DNA from: Vreelandella zhaodongensis
Lineage (GTDB): Bacteria > Pseudomonadota > Gammaproteobacteria > Pseudomonadales > Halomonadaceae
Direction of reading: 5' to 3'
Length of the DNA: 64,000 bases
Assembly: GCF_013415115.1 (NCBI RefSeq)
Contig: NZ_JACCDD010000002.1
Span: 496,001-560,000 of the forward strand
In this document: piece by piece, positions 1-9,948 of the stretch
Layout: each line of letters opens with the position of its first letter
How positions within the stretch are numbered: position 1 is the stretch's first letter
The notes under the pieces: generated by a model
The model's database searches: none
Told to the model about the DNA's origin: nothing
What the model saw: only the letters and a program-made list of their open reading frames with translations
Program-made: the position numbers and the translations under genes

Positions 1-1098
1 TAAATCGCCTTCGGCAATTGCCAGTTCGCGCTCTTTGCCGAGAAAGTCACCGGTTTCGCAGACAGGGCCAACCACATCGTATACCGCTCTGCTGCGCGTT
101 TGCCGAGTATCCACCGGCACAATGGCCTGCCATGCTTGATACAGCGCTGGGCGGATCAGGTCATTCATGGCGGCATCAACAATCGCGAAGTTTTTGGTTT
201 CGCCGGGTTTTAAAAACTCCACGCGGGTCAACATCAGACCAGCGTTAGCCGCAATCGAGCGCCCTGGTTCAAAGAGCAACGTGAGTGTTTCTCCACCTTC
301 CCAACGGGAAAGGCGCGCTAGTAGCTGGCTAGCGTAATCAAACGGCTGGGGAGGCGTCTCGTCACGGTAAGGCACACCTAAGCCACCGCCTAGATCCAAA
401 TGATCGATCTCAATACCCCGCTCACGCAGCCGCTCCATCAGCACTAACAGGCGTTCTAGGGCATCCAAAAACGGGGCGGTTTCGGTTAGTTGAGAGCCAA
501 TGTGGCAATCAAGACCCTTCACCCGCAGGTGGGGCAAGCTGGCGGCCAGCGCGTAAACATCCAGCGCTTCATCGACGGGAATGCCAAACTTGTTATCTTT
601 TAGCCCTGTCGAAATATACGGGTGGGTGCCTGCATCTACATCCGGGTTGACCCGCAGGGAAACGGGTGCCACCTTGCCAAGCTCCCCCGCCACAGCGTTG
701 AGGCGTTCAAGCTCGGGACGAGATTCAACGTTAAAGCATTTAATGCCTGCTTCTAGCGCACGCGCCATTTCGTGAGGCTGCTTGGCAACGCCCGAAAACA
801 CCACTTTTGACGGGTCGCCGCCCGCTTTCAGCACGCGTTCAAGCTCGCCAATCGAGACAATATCAAACCCAGCGCCCAGCCGAGCAAGCAGGCCCAGTAC
901 CGCTAAATTAGAGTTGGCCTTTACCGCATAACAAATCAGATGAGGATGGCCACCCAGTGCTTCGGTATAGGCTCGAAAGTGGCGCTCTAACGTCGCTTTT
1001 GAGTAGACATAGCAGGGCGTGCCCAGCTCTTCGGCGACCTGAGTAAGCGGGACGTCTTCAGCAAATAGCACGCCATCGCGGTAGTTAAAGTGATCCAT
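1..1098 (-). CDS. lysA: Diaminopimelate decarboxylase, C-terminus cut by window edge
   Basis: Catalyses the last step of lysine synthesis, meso-diaminopimelate to L-lysine and CO2, with PLP in the cytoplasm. The visible 366 residues contain the PLP lysine (K60 in YAVKANSN), the GGGLGVPY glycine loop, the EPGRS phosphate-binding motif and the conserved Cys-Glu dyad near the C-terminus (GPVCETGD). About 50 residues of the usual 415 lie beyond position 1. The ATG at 1098 is preceded by an AGGAGG-type ribosome binding site inside the end of lptM, and its A is shared with the lptM stop (TAATG), so translation is probably coupled. The lptM-lysA pairing is common in gammaproteobacteria. Identification is firm. 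Confidence 0.96.
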   Translation of the reverse strand, partial: MDHFNYRDGVLFAEDVPLTQVAEELGTPCYVYSKATLERHFRAYTEALGGHPHLICYAVKANSNLAVLGLLARLGAGFDIVSIGELERVLKAGGDPSKVVFSGVAKQPHEMARALEAGIKCFNVESRPELERLNAVAGELGKVAPVSLRVNPDVDAGTHPYISTGLKDNKFGIPVDEALDVYALAASLPHLRVKGLDCHIGSQLTETAPFLDALERLLVLMERLRERGIEIDHLDLGGGLGVPYRDETPPQPFDYASQLLARLSRWEGGETLTLLFEPGRSIAANAGLMLTRVEFLKPGETKNFAIVDAAMNDLIRPALYQAWQAIVPVDTRQTRSRAVYDVVGPVCETGDFLGKERELAIAEGDL

Positions 1099-1217
1099 TA
1101 CCCCTCCTGCTCAGCAGTCGCTTCATCTGGCAAATAAAGCGGTCCTTTCTGACCACAACCAACTAACAGTAGCGTGATCAGCAGCACCGCACTAAACGTG
1201 GTGACACAACGCTTCAT
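1098..1217 (-). CDS. lptM: LptM (YifL-type) small lipoprotein
   Basis: A 39-residue lipoprotein: a short basic N-terminus, a hydrophobic core and a lipobox ending at Cys21, followed by the family hallmark [10 protein letters not shown]. LptM (formerly YifL, LppL in pseudomonads) is known in E. coli to help mature the LptD/LptE lipopolysaccharide translocon by favouring correct LptD disulfides; the same role here is inferred from the motif. The ATG overlaps the argH stop as ATGA and its own TAA overlaps the lysA ATG, so all three genes form a tightly coupled unit. It is short and easy to miss in automated annotation. Confidence 0.9.
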   Translation of the reverse strand: MKRCVTTFSAVLLITLLLVGCGQKGPLYLPDEATAEQEG

Positions 1218-2617
1218 GCGGCACCTTTCAGCGACGCCAGCGCCCCACGGGCACGGCTGGCAGCAGCACGCACTTGGTCAGGCGCCGTACCGCCAATATG
1301 ATTCCGGGCGGCCACTGAACCCTCCAGTGTGAGCACCTCAAACACATCCTGCTCAATCGTGGCAGAGAACTGCTGCAGTTCTTCAAGGGTCATTTCCGAT
1401 AGATCTTTCTTGGTCTTTAAGCCATAAGCTACTGACTGGCCGACAATTTCATGAGCATCGCGGAAGGCTACTCCTTTGCGTACCAGGTAATCCGCAAGGT
1501 CAGTGGCGGTCGAGAATCCGCGCCGTGCGGCTTCATACATACTGTCTTTTTTCGGCTCAATAGCAGGCACCATGTCGGCAAATGCTTTTAAGCAGTCGCG
1601 CACGGTATCAACGGCGTCAAACAGCGGCTCTTTATCTTCCTGGTTATCCTTATTGTAAGCCAGGGGCTGAGACTTCATCAGCGTTAGCAGCGCCATCAGG
1701 TGGCCATAGACTCGGCCTGTTTTGCCACGCACCAGCTCGGGGACATCTGGATTCTTCTTTTGCGGCATGATCGAAGAACCGGTGCAGAAGCGGTCAGGTA
1801 GATCAATAAAGTCGAACTGAGCACTGGTCCATAGCACCAACTCTTCACTCATCCGTGACAAGTGCATTAGCAGAATGCTGGCGAAACTGGTGAATTCGAT
1901 AGCGAAATCGCGATCAGAGACAGCATCTAGCGAGTTTTCTGCTGGACGATCAAAGCCAAGCAGTTCTGCCGTCACGTGACGATCGATGGGATACGTGGTG
2001 CCTGCCAGCGCCGCTGCACCCAGAGGCATGACATTAACTCGCTTGCGGCAGTCCAGCAGGCGCTCGTGGTCACGGGTTAGCATCTCTTGCCACGCCAGTA
2101 GGTGATGGCCAAAGGTAACCGGTTGCGCCGTTTGTAAGTGGGTAAAGCCCGGCATAATAGTATCGGCTTCACGGTCGGCAAGCTCAATCATGCCCTCACG
2201 CAGACGAACCAACTCCGCTTCAATCACGTCGATCTCATCGCGCATAAACAGACGGATATCGGTTGCCACCTGATCGTTACGCGAACGGCCGGTATGCAGC
2301 TTTTTACCAGTAATGCCAATTTTATCAGTCAGTCGTGCTTCGATATTCATATGCACGTCTTCAAGCGGTACCGACCAGTTGAACTCGCCTCGCTCAATTT
2401 CGCCTTGAATCTCGGTGAGGCCGTTGATGATAGCGTCACGCTCATCGTCGGTCAGCACACCGACCCGAGCCAGCATGGTGGCGTGGGCAATAGAGCCCTG
2501 AATATCCTGGCGCGCCAGGCGCTGGTCGAAATTCACAGACGCGGTGAAGCGTGCAACAAAAGCATCGGTGGGCTCGCTAAAGCGACCGCCCCAAGACTGG
2601 TTCGTAGCTTGGCTCAT
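1214..2617 (-). CDS. argH: Argininosuccinate lyase
   Basis: Cytoplasmic lyase of arginine synthesis; splits argininosuccinate into arginine and fumarate. The fumarase/aspartase superfamily signature [12 protein letters not shown] is intact, as are the N-terminal WGGRF motif and the TGRSRNDQ loop. An ATG three codons upstream (2626) is possible, but AGGA lies only one base from it and ten bases from the ATG at 2617, so 2617 is preferred. This gives 467 residues, normal for the family (about 460). It is first in the argH-lptM-lysA unit and 95 bases downstream of the LOV-GGDEF-EAL gene on the same strand. Confidence 0.95.
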   Translation of the reverse strand: MSQATNQSWGGRFSEPTDAFVARFTASVNFDQRLARQDIQGSIAHATMLARVGVLTDDERDAIINGLTEIQGEIERGEFNWSVPLEDVHMNIEARLTDKIGITGKKLHTGRSRNDQVATDIRLFMRDEIDVIEAELVRLREGMIELADREADTIMPGFTHLQTAQPVTFGHHLLAWQEMLTRDHERLLDCRKRVNVMPLGAAALAGTTYPIDRHVTAELLGFDRPAENSLDAVSDRDFAIEFTSFASILLMHLSRMSEELVLWTSAQFDFIDLPDRFCTGSSIMPQKKNPDVPELVRGKTGRVYGHLMALLTLMKSQPLAYNKDNQEDKEPLFDAVDTVRDCLKAFADMVPAIEPKKDSMYEAARRGFSTATDLADYLVRKGVAFRDAHEIVGQSVAYGLKTKKDLSEMTLEELQQFSATIEQDVFEVLTLEGSVAARNHIGGTAPDQVRAAASRARGALASLKGAA

Positions 2618-2712
2618 CGGAGACATATCCTGCTGACAAAACTAAGGGATTCGTTATAAGAAAGTGTACCAGAGTCACCGCACTCAGCGGCATGCCGTTT
2701 TTTAGTCGTTTT

Positions 2713-5163
2713 TCAAGTGGGGTGTGGCTCTGAATCATTATGGGGATGCTGAGATTCCTGTAGGTAGGTGCTGATCGCTGACAATGGCATCGGACGGGCA
2801 AAGTAGAAGCCCTGGAAATGCGTGCTATGGCGGGCATTGAGGTACGCATACTGCTCTGCTGTTTCCACGCCTTCGATTAACACCTCCAAACCCAGCTTGG
2901 CTGCCATGGTTACCACGCCATCGACAATTGCAGCATCTCGGGAATCGTTGACGACATCGCGAATAAAGGAGCGGTCGATTTTAAGCTTGTTGATCGGTAG
3001 ACGCTTCAGATAGCTGAGGCTCGAAAACCCCGTTCCAAAATCATCCAGCGCAATATGCACACCCAGCGAACCCAAGTCTTTCAACGTCTGTATGGCGTGT
3101 TCGGTGCTATCCATTAGTACGCCTTCGGTCAGCTCCAGCTCTAATAGCTCAGGCGCTAAGCCACTCTTCTCTAGCACTTGTTGAATAGATGCCAAAAACC
3201 CTGGCCGTTGAAACTGCATGGGCGAAATATTAACCGCCATGGTCACTGGGGTCGTGGCATTCGCATTCAATTTGACTGCATCAAGGCAGGCTCTCTCCAA
3301 GACCCACTCACTGATCGGCATAATCTGACCAGTGTCTTCTGCCAAGCTAATAAACTGCCCAGGAGGGATGTTGCCACGCTCAGGGTGGTACCAGCGGATC
3401 AGTGCTTCCACACCTGTCACTCGGCTGGAAGGGCCATGTATTTGTGGCTGGTAGTGCAGCTCAAACTGCGACTGCTCAATAGCGTATTGCAGTGCATGAC
3501 GTAAATTGACCCGCTCCGCGACCTTGCGATTCAGCTCATCGGTATACCATTGGTAGGTGTTCCGCCCTTGCCGTTTGGCTTTGTACATCGCCAAATCAGC
3601 TTGCTGAATAAGCTGGCGGGGATCGCTTATTGTTCCGTCATTGGTGGCAATGCCCATACTCGCGGTAATGCGCAGTTCACTGCCTCGATACCAGTAGGGC
3701 GCTGAAAGGCAAGCGAGAAGCCGCTCAACCACCTGCATGACATCTTTCTCGTAAGCTAAATCAGGCAGCAAAACGATAAATTCATCACCGCCAAAACGCG
3801 CCACGGTATCCCAAGGACGCAGCTCTTCTTCAAGACGCTTGGCGGCCTCGATTAAAATGTAGTCGCCTACATCATGTCCTAACGTGTCATTGATCGGCTT
3901 GAAGTCATCGAGGTCAACAAATAGCACGGCGATGTAGCGGTGATATCGCTTCGCCAGTAGGCACCCTTTCGCCAGCCGCTGATCAAGTAACAGCCGATTA
4001 GGTAACCCCGTTAATGCATCATGGCTGGCATTATGTCGAAGCTGGGCCTGATACTCACGCTGGGTCGTGATATCGTTTTGCACACCAACAAAGTGCGTCA
4101 CAATACCGGCTGTATCACGCACGGGAGAGATATACAGGTCATTCCAAAATGGCATCCCATTGCGGCGATGATTACGTATAACGACATGCACTTCTTGCTG
4201 GGCATGGATCCCTTTGCGCAGTTTCTTCAGGGTAGTGGGATCTGTCCCTTCACCCTGAAGAAAACGGCAGTTTTGGCCAAGTGCCGCATCGCGCGAATAC
4301 CCAGTAATGCGCTCGAAAGCCGCGTTCACATAGACAATGGGTAAATCATGCTGCTGGGCATCTACTATGACAACACCGTTAGTGCTTGATTCAACGCTAC
4401 GCTCAAGCAGCGTGAGCTGTCGTTCGGTCGCTTTGCGCTCAGTAACGTCTTGGGTTGAGCCCTGCACCTGAATAATCCGCCCCAACTCGTCCCGCATGGC
4501 TTTGCCGATCACTCTTACCCACCGCCTTTGCTTTTGCCGAGTGATGATTTCCAACTCTTCATCAAAACTAAGCCCTTGTTCGCAACAGGCTTCAAATACC
4601 TGACGGATACGTGGCTGAGAGCTCGGTTCATAAAAGCCAATGGCTTCTTCAATGGTGGGCTGAAACCCCTCAGGAACCCCATGCAGGCGACACACTTCAT
4701 TCGACCAAATGGGCAGCCTTTCGGACATATCAACATACCAGCCCCCAATCAGCGCGGTCTCTCCGACGATTTGAAAAAGCCGCTGATTACGAGTTAGCTG
4801 TTTCTCGATGGTTTTTCGACGCGAAATATCTCGGGCGATGACATAGATAACCTGGTCGCCCACGGTGGCCGTGACTTCTAGCCATAAGACGTTTCCGCTT
4901 TTCGTTAAGGCGCGCACATCAAACGGCGTTACTTTTTCGTGAGACTGCAAACGTGCTAACGCTGCTTCAATGACCGCAATATCACTCGGTTCAACGACCG
5001 TGCCGCATGACTTGCCCACCAGCTCACCAGCTGCATAGCCCAATAACGTTTCGAACATCGGGTTGGCATTAAGTAGTGTGCCCGCGAAATCAATGCAGCA
5101 GAATAAGTCTTGTGACAGCAGGAAAAAGTGGTCTAGCTTGCCTTGAGGTTTAACAAAGGGCAT
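2713..5163 (-). CDS. PAS-PAS-LOV-GGDEF-EAL c-di-GMP turnover protein, likely blue-light sensor
   Basis: An 816-residue soluble multidomain protein. Two PAS domains (about 10-120 and 130-245) precede a third at about 256-370 with the LOV photochemical motif GQNCRFLQ (Cys299). That domain also has the flavin-contacting residues expected in LOV domains: Asn331, Asn341 in FWN and Gln362 in GVQ. The diguanylate cyclase domain (about 375-540) has an intact GGDEF (458-462) and an upstream inhibitory RxxD site (R449-D452). The phosphodiesterase domain (about 555-800) keeps EALIRW (586-591), LELTEG and DDFGTGFSS. Both catalytic domains therefore look active. No membrane segment is visible. It is divergent from hemC. 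Light control is inferred from the motif; which activity dominates cannot be told. Confidence 0.9.
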   Translation of the reverse strand: MPFVKPQGKLDHFFLLSQDLFCCIDFAGTLLNANPMFETLLGYAAGELVGKSCGTVVEPSDIAVIEAALARLQSHEKVTPFDVRALTKSGNVLWLEVTATVGDQVIYVIARDISRRKTIEKQLTRNQRLFQIVGETALIGGWYVDMSERLPIWSNEVCRLHGVPEGFQPTIEEAIGFYEPSSQPRIRQVFEACCEQGLSFDEELEIITRQKQRRWVRVIGKAMRDELGRIIQVQGSTQDVTERKATERQLTLLERSVESSTNGVVIVDAQQHDLPIVYVNAAFERITGYSRDAALGQNCRFLQGEGTDPTTLKKLRKGIHAQQEVHVVIRNHRRNGMPFWNDLYISPVRDTAGIVTHFVGVQNDITTQREYQAQLRHNASHDALTGLPNRLLLDQRLAKGCLLAKRYHRYIAVLFVDLDDFKPINDTLGHDVGDYILIEAAKRLEEELRPWDTVARFGGDEFIVLLPDLAYEKDVMQVVERLLACLSAPYWYRGSELRITASMGIATNDGTISDPRQLIQQADLAMYKAKRQGRNTYQWYTDELNRKVAERVNLRHALQYAIEQSQFELHYQPQIHGPSSRVTGVEALIRWYHPERGNIPPGQFISLAEDTGQIMPISEWVLERACLDAVKLNANATTPVTMAVNISPMQFQRPGFLASIQQVLEKSGLAPELLELELTEGVLMDSTEHAIQTLKDLGSLGVHIALDDFGTGFSSLSYLKRLPINKLKIDRSFIRDVVNDSRDAAIVDGVVTMAAKLGLEVLIEGVETAEQYAYLNARHSTHFQGFYFARPMPLSAISTYLQESQHPHNDSEPHPT

Positions 5164-5220
5164 GGCATTACCTAAACATGTGAATGACCCACAGCGCTGT
5201 CATAAATTAGGCCGGTTATT

Positions 5221-5248
5221 TTTACTGTGTGCCTGGGTGCTTTATGAT
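5221..5248 (+). promoter_or_regulatory. Candidate sigma70 promoter for hemCDXY
   Basis: TTTACT (5221-5226) and TATGAT (5243-5248) are separated by 16 bases, about 50 bases before the hemC start. The -10 element lies in an imperfect inverted repeat (TATGAT and ATCATA, 5243-5261), which could bind a repressor or be chance. The -35 match is only moderate. Confidence 0.4.
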
Positions 5249-5298
5249 GAGACTTATCATAGTTCGTCGCACAGTGTCAGCGACAAAGGGAGAATAAC

Positions 5299-6243
5299 GT
5301 GTCATCCATTACTAAATTGCGCATCGCTACGCGTAAAAGCCAGTTAGCCATGTGGCAAGCAGAGTACGTCCGCGACCGTTTAATGGCGGCACACAGCGGC
5401 TTGGAAGTCGAGCTCATCGCGCTTTCCACGAAAGGCGATAAAATTCTCGACACCCCTCTTTCAAAAATCGGCGGTAAAGGTCTTTTCGTCAAAGAATTAG
5501 AAGACGCCATGCTCGATGGCCGCGCCGACATCGCCGTTCATTCGATGAAAGATGTCCCCATGCATTTTCCCGAAGGACTAGGCCTTTCCGTTATTTTAGA
5601 GGGTGCTGATCCCACTGACGCATTTGTTTCGAACCACTATAACAGCCTAGAAGAGCTACCTGAGGGTGCGCGAATCGGCACTGCCAGTTTACGCCGTGGT
5701 CTGCAAATGCGCGAAGCGCGCCCTGATCTACAGATCCTAAGTCTACGCGGCAACGTGCAGACCCGCTTGGCAAAGTTAGACGCGGGTGATTTTGATGCCA
5801 TTATTTTAGCCACCTCTGGTTTAAAGCGCTTAGGGCTTGATGAACGCATTGCCCAAGCCCTTCCTCCTGAAGTTTGCTTACCCGCATGTGGTCAAGGGGC
5901 ACTAGGCATCGAGTGTCGCCTGCACGATCCAGAGTTAATTGGTTTACTAGCCCCATTAGATGACCCCGACACCGCTACCCGTGTTCGCGCCGAGCGCGCC
6001 ATGAACACCCGCCTGGAAGGCGGCTGCCAAGTGCCTATTGCGGGGCATGCGGTGCTGGATAAAGCCAATGAGACCATTTGGCTACGAGGGTTAGTGGGCA
6101 ACCCAGAGGGCACTGAGGTGCTACGTGCTGAAGGCAGCGGCTCCATCCATGAGCCAGAAGCCCTGGGTATCCGTATCGCCGAAGACCTGCTAGACCAAGG
6201 GGCAGGTGATATTTTAGCTGAGGTATATGGCAACAACGTATGA
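5299..6243 (+). CDS. hemC: Porphobilinogen deaminase (hydroxymethylbilane synthase)
   Basis: Polymerises four porphobilinogen units into hydroxymethylbilane in tetrapyrrole synthesis. 314 residues, the normal size. Visible features are the N-terminal [10 protein letters not shown] motif, the catalytic Asp in HSMKDVP, the substrate-binding arginines in TASLRRGLQ and SLRGNVQTR, and Cys243 in GGCQVPIA, which carries the dipyrromethane cofactor. Translation starts at GTG with GGGAG seven bases upstream. The stop overlaps the hemD ATG (ATGA). It opens the hemCDXY operon and is divergent from the LOV-GGDEF-EAL gene. Identification is firm. Confidence 0.97.
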   Translation: MSSITKLRIATRKSQLAMWQAEYVRDRLMAAHSGLEVELIALSTKGDKILDTPLSKIGGKGLFVKELEDAMLDGRADIAVHSMKDVPMHFPEGLGLSVILEGADPTDAFVSNHYNSLEELPEGARIGTASLRRGLQMREARPDLQILSLRGNVQTRLAKLDAGDFDAIILATSGLKRLGLDERIAQALPPEVCLPACGQGALGIECRLHDPELIGLLAPLDDPDTATRVRAERAMNTRLEGGCQVPIAGHAVLDKANETIWLRGLVGNPEGTEVLRAEGSGSIHEPEALGIRIAEDLLDQGAGDILAEVYGNNV

Positions 6244-7019
6244 GTCAACCGGTACTGATCTGCCGACCTGGCGATCGTGGCAATGCGTTAGCGGCATTAC
6301 TGCGTGAACAAGGAGCCTGTGTTGAGCAGTTGGATGTCATGCGCTTAGAGCCGCTGCCTGAAGATCACATTCAGCGTCGTGTGTGGATGGATATCGATCA
6401 GTACCATAAGATAGTGGTAGTGAGTCCCTATGCCGCTTATTGTTTAAGCGACGCACTTGACCGCTATTGGCCGCAATTGCCTATCGGCATGAACTTTTAC
6501 AGCGTAGGTCGTTCAACGGCGAGTGTACTTTTTGAGCAACTAGGCGTGCGTGTGCATATTCCTCCACTAAGTCACGGTGAGGACACCAGTGAAGCGCTGC
6601 TGTCACTTGCCTCACTCAAAACGCTGACACGTCAGCGGATATTGTTGGTGGCTGGAGAAGGAGGTCGCACACTGTTAGCCGATACATTAAGAGCACGAGG
6701 CGCCGACGTTACCCGGCTAGCCGTTTATCGACGTGTATATCAACCACCAACGCCCGCTATGCAACAGCGCCTGTTAACAGGCAATTACCGAGCGTTAATC
6801 GCGACCAGCGGCGAACTGCTTGAACATCTGGCAAAATGGTGTGAACAAGCAGCGTTGAACCAACCGCTAATCGTTTCCAGTCACCGTTTAGCTAAACTGG
6901 CCGGTACACTGGGTTTTTGTGACTTAAAAGTGGCGTCGGGAGCAACGCCGGCTGCGCTGGCAGCGGTGTTGAGTCGGTTCTGCAACCCTAAGGGTGCCGA
7001 TGTCGATCAAGGAACTTAA
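6240..7019 (+). CDS. hemD: Uroporphyrinogen-III synthase
   Basis: Closes hydroxymethylbilane with inversion of ring D to give uroporphyrinogen III. The family is weakly conserved; the call rests on position between hemC and hemX, the 259-residue length, the opening [12 protein letters not shown], and the central segment ending [14 protein letters not shown], which is typical of the second lobe. The start codon overlaps the hemC stop by four bases, so translation is likely coupled. Sixteen bases separate it from hemX. Nothing unusual. Confidence 0.93.
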   Translation: MSQPVLICRPGDRGNALAALLREQGACVEQLDVMRLEPLPEDHIQRRVWMDIDQYHKIVVVSPYAAYCLSDALDRYWPQLPIGMNFYSVGRSTASVLFEQLGVRVHIPPLSHGEDTSEALLSLASLKTLTRQRILLVAGEGGRTLLADTLRARGADVTRLAVYRRVYQPPTPAMQQRLLTGNYRALIATSGELLEHLAKWCEQAALNQPLIVSSHRLAKLAGTLGFCDLKVASGATPAALAAVLSRFCNPKGADVDQGT

Positions 7020-7035
7020 TAAGGGCTAGCGACAG

Positions 7036-8415
7036 ATGAGCAAACAACCAAACGATCAGGAAGGCGTCAACAACGCGTCTGCCGATGCATCTTCAGGCGA
7101 CGCCACACCAGCGTCAGCCTCGGCGAACAGTGAGACGACAGCGCCAGGCAACACCTCTGCGTCTTCTTATGCCGCTAAGAACAGCCGCTCGCGTCGCCGC
7201 AACAATAAAGGGGGCAACAACGCGACTCACGCCAATACAGTGCCCACCTCTACCGCTGAGACCTCATCATCAACGGATGCCAAACCGTCAGATACCAAGA
7301 AGGCCGATAGCAACACATCCGCCTCTGGCAGCACAGCAAAAGCAGTGCCGCCCACACCACCCGCCAGTGGCGGAGGTGGCGGTAAAGGCGGTGCTATCGC
7401 CATTGTGCTGGTGATTATCCTGGCACTCGCCGTTGGCTTTGTCGCTTGGCAAGGCTGGGAGCGCTTGGATAGTCAGCAACAGCGTATTGACGAACTTACC
7501 CAGCAAACCCAAAACAGCGCCACACAGCAATCTGTCAGCGACTTAGCAGCGCGTATTGAAAGTAGCGAGACTGAACGCAACCAAGCGCTGGACAGCACGC
7601 TGAGTGAACTGCGTAGTGAGCTAGACAGCTACCGCAGCGACGTCAATAACACACTAGACAACGTGCTAGCGCAGCTTTCCCAAGAGCAGGACGCTGACGA
7701 ACGCGACTGGCTCCATGCAGAAGCCGCTTACCTGCTACGTTTGGCGAACCAGCGACTGCAGCTAGAGGGTGACGTAGATGGTGCAGCTGCCCTGCTACGC
7801 ACCGCTGATGCTCGCTTAGTAGATGCCGACAACCCAGCCTTAACACCTGTACGTCGTGAAATCGCCAATGAGCTTGCCGCCCTGGATGACGTTCCGCAGG
7901 TAGATCGCACCGGTATTTATCTCGCACTGAATGCTCAGCAAGAGCGCATTGCTGGCCTACGTCTTTCACAAGAGATTGAAGAGCGCGCTGTCACATCCAG
8001 CATTGAGCAGCCGCCCTCCGGCACCTTCCAGCGTCAACTGGCTCGCTTCGGTGAAGAACTGAAAGATCTGGTTGTTATCCGCCAACATGACGGCGCGTTG
8101 GAAACGCTAGTCACACCAGAACAAGAGTCCTACTTACGCCAGAGCGTGCGTTTAATTCTTGAGCAGTCACAGCTGGCACTGCTGAAAGAAGAGCAAGAAC
8201 TCTTCGAAGCAAGTATCGATAAAGCGCTGACGCTGCTAAACGGGTACTACGACACCGAAAGCGAGGCTACCCAACGGGTTATTGCGAGGCTGCAAGAGCT
8301 AAAGCAGGTCCAGGTACAGCCTGAGCTACCGGACATCAGTGCATCTCAACAAGCAATGGCTGGCTTCATTGAAAACCGCTTTGAGTCGCGTCGCCAAGGT
8401 GGAGGTGGTGCATGA
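7036..8415 (+). CDS. hemX: HemX-family membrane-anchored protein
   Basis: 459 residues. The N-terminal 115 are low-complexity, rich in Ser, Thr, Ala and Asn with a basic patch (NSRSRRRNN). One membrane helix follows at about 119-139, then a coiled-coil and helical periplasmic region typical of PF04375. Members are often annotated as uroporphyrinogen-III methyltransferase, but this protein has no SAM-binding methyltransferase motif, so an enzymatic role is unlikely. Its function in haem synthesis is not settled; co-transcription with hemD and hemY suggests a scaffold or regulatory role. The stop overlaps the hemY ATG (ATGA). Confidence 0.88.
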   Translation: MSKQPNDQEGVNNASADASSGDATPASASANSETTAPGNTSASSYAAKNSRSRRRNNKGGNNATHANTVPTSTAETSSSTDAKPSDTKKADSNTSASGSTAKAVPPTPPASGGGGGKGGAIAIVLVIILALAVGFVAWQGWERLDSQQQRIDELTQQTQNSATQQSVSDLAARIESSETERNQALDSTLSELRSELDSYRSDVNNTLDNVLAQLSQEQDADERDWLHAEAAYLLRLANQRLQLEGDVDGAAALLRTADARLVDADNPALTPVRREIANELAALDDVPQVDRTGIYLALNAQQERIAGLRLSQEIEERAVTSSIEQPPSGTFQRQLARFGEELKDLVVIRQHDGALETLVTPEQESYLRQSVRLILEQSQLALLKEEQELFEASIDKALTLLNGYYDTESEATQRVIARLQELKQVQVQPELPDISASQQAMAGFIENRFESRRQGGGGA

Positions 8416-9677
8416 GAAAACTTATTCTGCTAATTGTTGCCGGCCTGGCGGTCGGCGCACTGTTCGGGCACCTGATGATGTCAGTGCCCGGTTATTGGCT
8501 GATACGGGTAGGTGACACCTCTGTACAAACGTCATTCTGGTTTGGCTTGGTGCTTCTGCTGGGAGCCTTCATCGTACTGCACTTTGCCTTACGCTTACTT
8601 GCCGGCATTATTCGCCCGTTAGGCCGCTTTCGTACCTGGAATAGCCGTGCTCGCAACCGTCGTGCGATGAAGCGTACCGTGTATGGTTTAGTTGCCCTAA
8701 CGGAAGGCCGCTGGAAAAAAGCAGAGAAAGCCTTGGTCGGTGCTGCTGGCGACTCAAGCACCCCTTTGGTGAACTACCTTTCTGCTGCACTGGCAGCTCA
8801 CTACCAAGGCCACCATGAGAAATCCCAGGAGCATTTGAACCAGGCTCAGCTCACGACCGACGGTGCTGACACCGCCATTGGCCTGATGCAGGCCCAACTG
8901 ATGATTGATCGCCAGCAACCCGAAGAAGCGCTTGCCATTCTAAGCCGCCTGGATAAGAAGCTGACCAACCATCCCCAAGTGTTGAAGCTGCTTAAGCAAG
9001 TACACCTTAGCGTTAATGATTGGGAAGGCTTACGCCGCCTGATCCCGCGTCTGGCTGCACAAAAGCTGATTGCCCAGCAAGAACGCGAGCAGCTGGAATT
9101 CAAAGCTTACCGTGAACTGATTATTTTCGAAGCTAAAAACCCGACCAATATCGAACGGGTGCGCGGCCTGTGGGCCGATATGCCGGAGTACCTACGCGGC
9201 AATACCGAGCTGATCGTGCTCTACACAGAAGCGCTTTTACAAGCAAACGAAGAGCCGATTGCTGAGCGCCTGCTTAACCACTCACTGGATAACCACTGGG
9301 ATGCCCGTCTGGTTAAGCGCTATGGCCTGATTAACGTTGATGCTGCGCGCCAGCTAGCAAAAGCGGAAAAGTGGCTGCAAGAGCGTCCCAATGACCCAGA
9401 GCTACTGTTGGCCTGTGGCCGCCTCTCACTACGTACTGGCCAATGGGAAAAAGCTCTAGAGTATTTCGAAGCCAGCCAGCGGCAACGCCCCAATGGTGAA
9501 GTATGCGCCGAACTTGCTCGCCTCTATGCAAGCCTGGGGGAGCACAACAAGAGCCAGCTCTACTATCGCCATAGTGTCGATATGCTTGCAAAATCATTGC
9601 CTTCGCTACCTCAGCCAAGCGATGCCAACGACAGCAAAGAGGGCGAATCCAAAAAAGCGGTTAAAAAACGCGCTTAA
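8412..9677 (+). CDS. hemY: HemY-family TPR inner-membrane protein
   Basis: 421 residues with two N-terminal membrane helices (about 4-22 and 42-64) followed by a helical tetratricopeptide-like domain that probably faces the cytoplasm. This is the proteobacterial HemY (PF07219), not the unrelated Bacillus protoporphyrinogen oxidase of the same name. It is translationally coupled to hemX and is the last gene of the operon, followed by an intrinsic terminator. The exact biochemical role is unknown; a link to haem precursor handling is inferred from its conserved place after hemX. The lysine-rich C-terminal tail (KKAVKKRA) is typical of a cytoplasmic end. Confidence 0.9.
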   Translation: MRKLILLIVAGLAVGALFGHLMMSVPGYWLIRVGDTSVQTSFWFGLVLLLGAFIVLHFALRLLAGIIRPLGRFRTWNSRARNRRAMKRTVYGLVALTEGRWKKAEKALVGAAGDSSTPLVNYLSAALAAHYQGHHEKSQEHLNQAQLTTDGADTAIGLMQAQLMIDRQQPEEALAILSRLDKKLTNHPQVLKLLKQVHLSVNDWEGLRRLIPRLAAQKLIAQQEREQLEFKAYRELIIFEAKNPTNIERVRGLWADMPEYLRGNTELIVLYTEALLQANEEPIAERLLNHSLDNHWDARLVKRYGLINVDAARQLAKAEKWLQERPNDPELLLACGRLSLRTGQWEKALEYFEASQRQRPNGEVCAELARLYASLGEHNKSQLYYRHSVDMLAKSLPSLPQPSDANDSKEGESKKAVKKRA

Positions 9678-9700
9678 TGTCGTTAGTAAAACCGTCACCG

Positions 9701-9731
9701 AAAAAGGGTGCCCATCGCGGGCACCCTTTTT
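9701..9731 (+). terminator. Intrinsic terminator of hemCDXY
   Basis: A 13-base arm (9701-9713), a five-base loop and a perfectly matching arm (9719-9731) ending in TTTTT, 23 bases after the hemY stop. The remaining 217 bases before the next gene contain no ORF with a convincing ribosome binding site. Confidence 0.93.
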
Positions 9732-9948
9732 CTTTATTAGGCTAAACTTAACGACACTCCGTACTCTCAACCAAGGCAGCGACTGCTACCTTCCAGGGTA
9801 CCGACAGGCTGGCTGGTGGCCAATAAAGCAATTAAAGGAACAATGAGTCACTGACGGTTCAGTGTCAGACCAGCGCAGGCCGCCTGGGGACGAATAGGCG
9901 GTTAGTGTTGATTTCCCTGCCGTATCGACATGAGGAAGCACACTTAAA

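Noticed and set aside
2138..2659. 173-codon open frame on the plus strand within argH
   Set aside because: Lies antisense to a gene with intact motifs, has no ribosome binding site and no recognisable domain.
7036..8415. HemX as an active uroporphyrinogen-III methyltransferase
   Set aside because: No SAM-dependent methyltransferase motif; only the membrane anchor, coiled-coil and helical domain are present.
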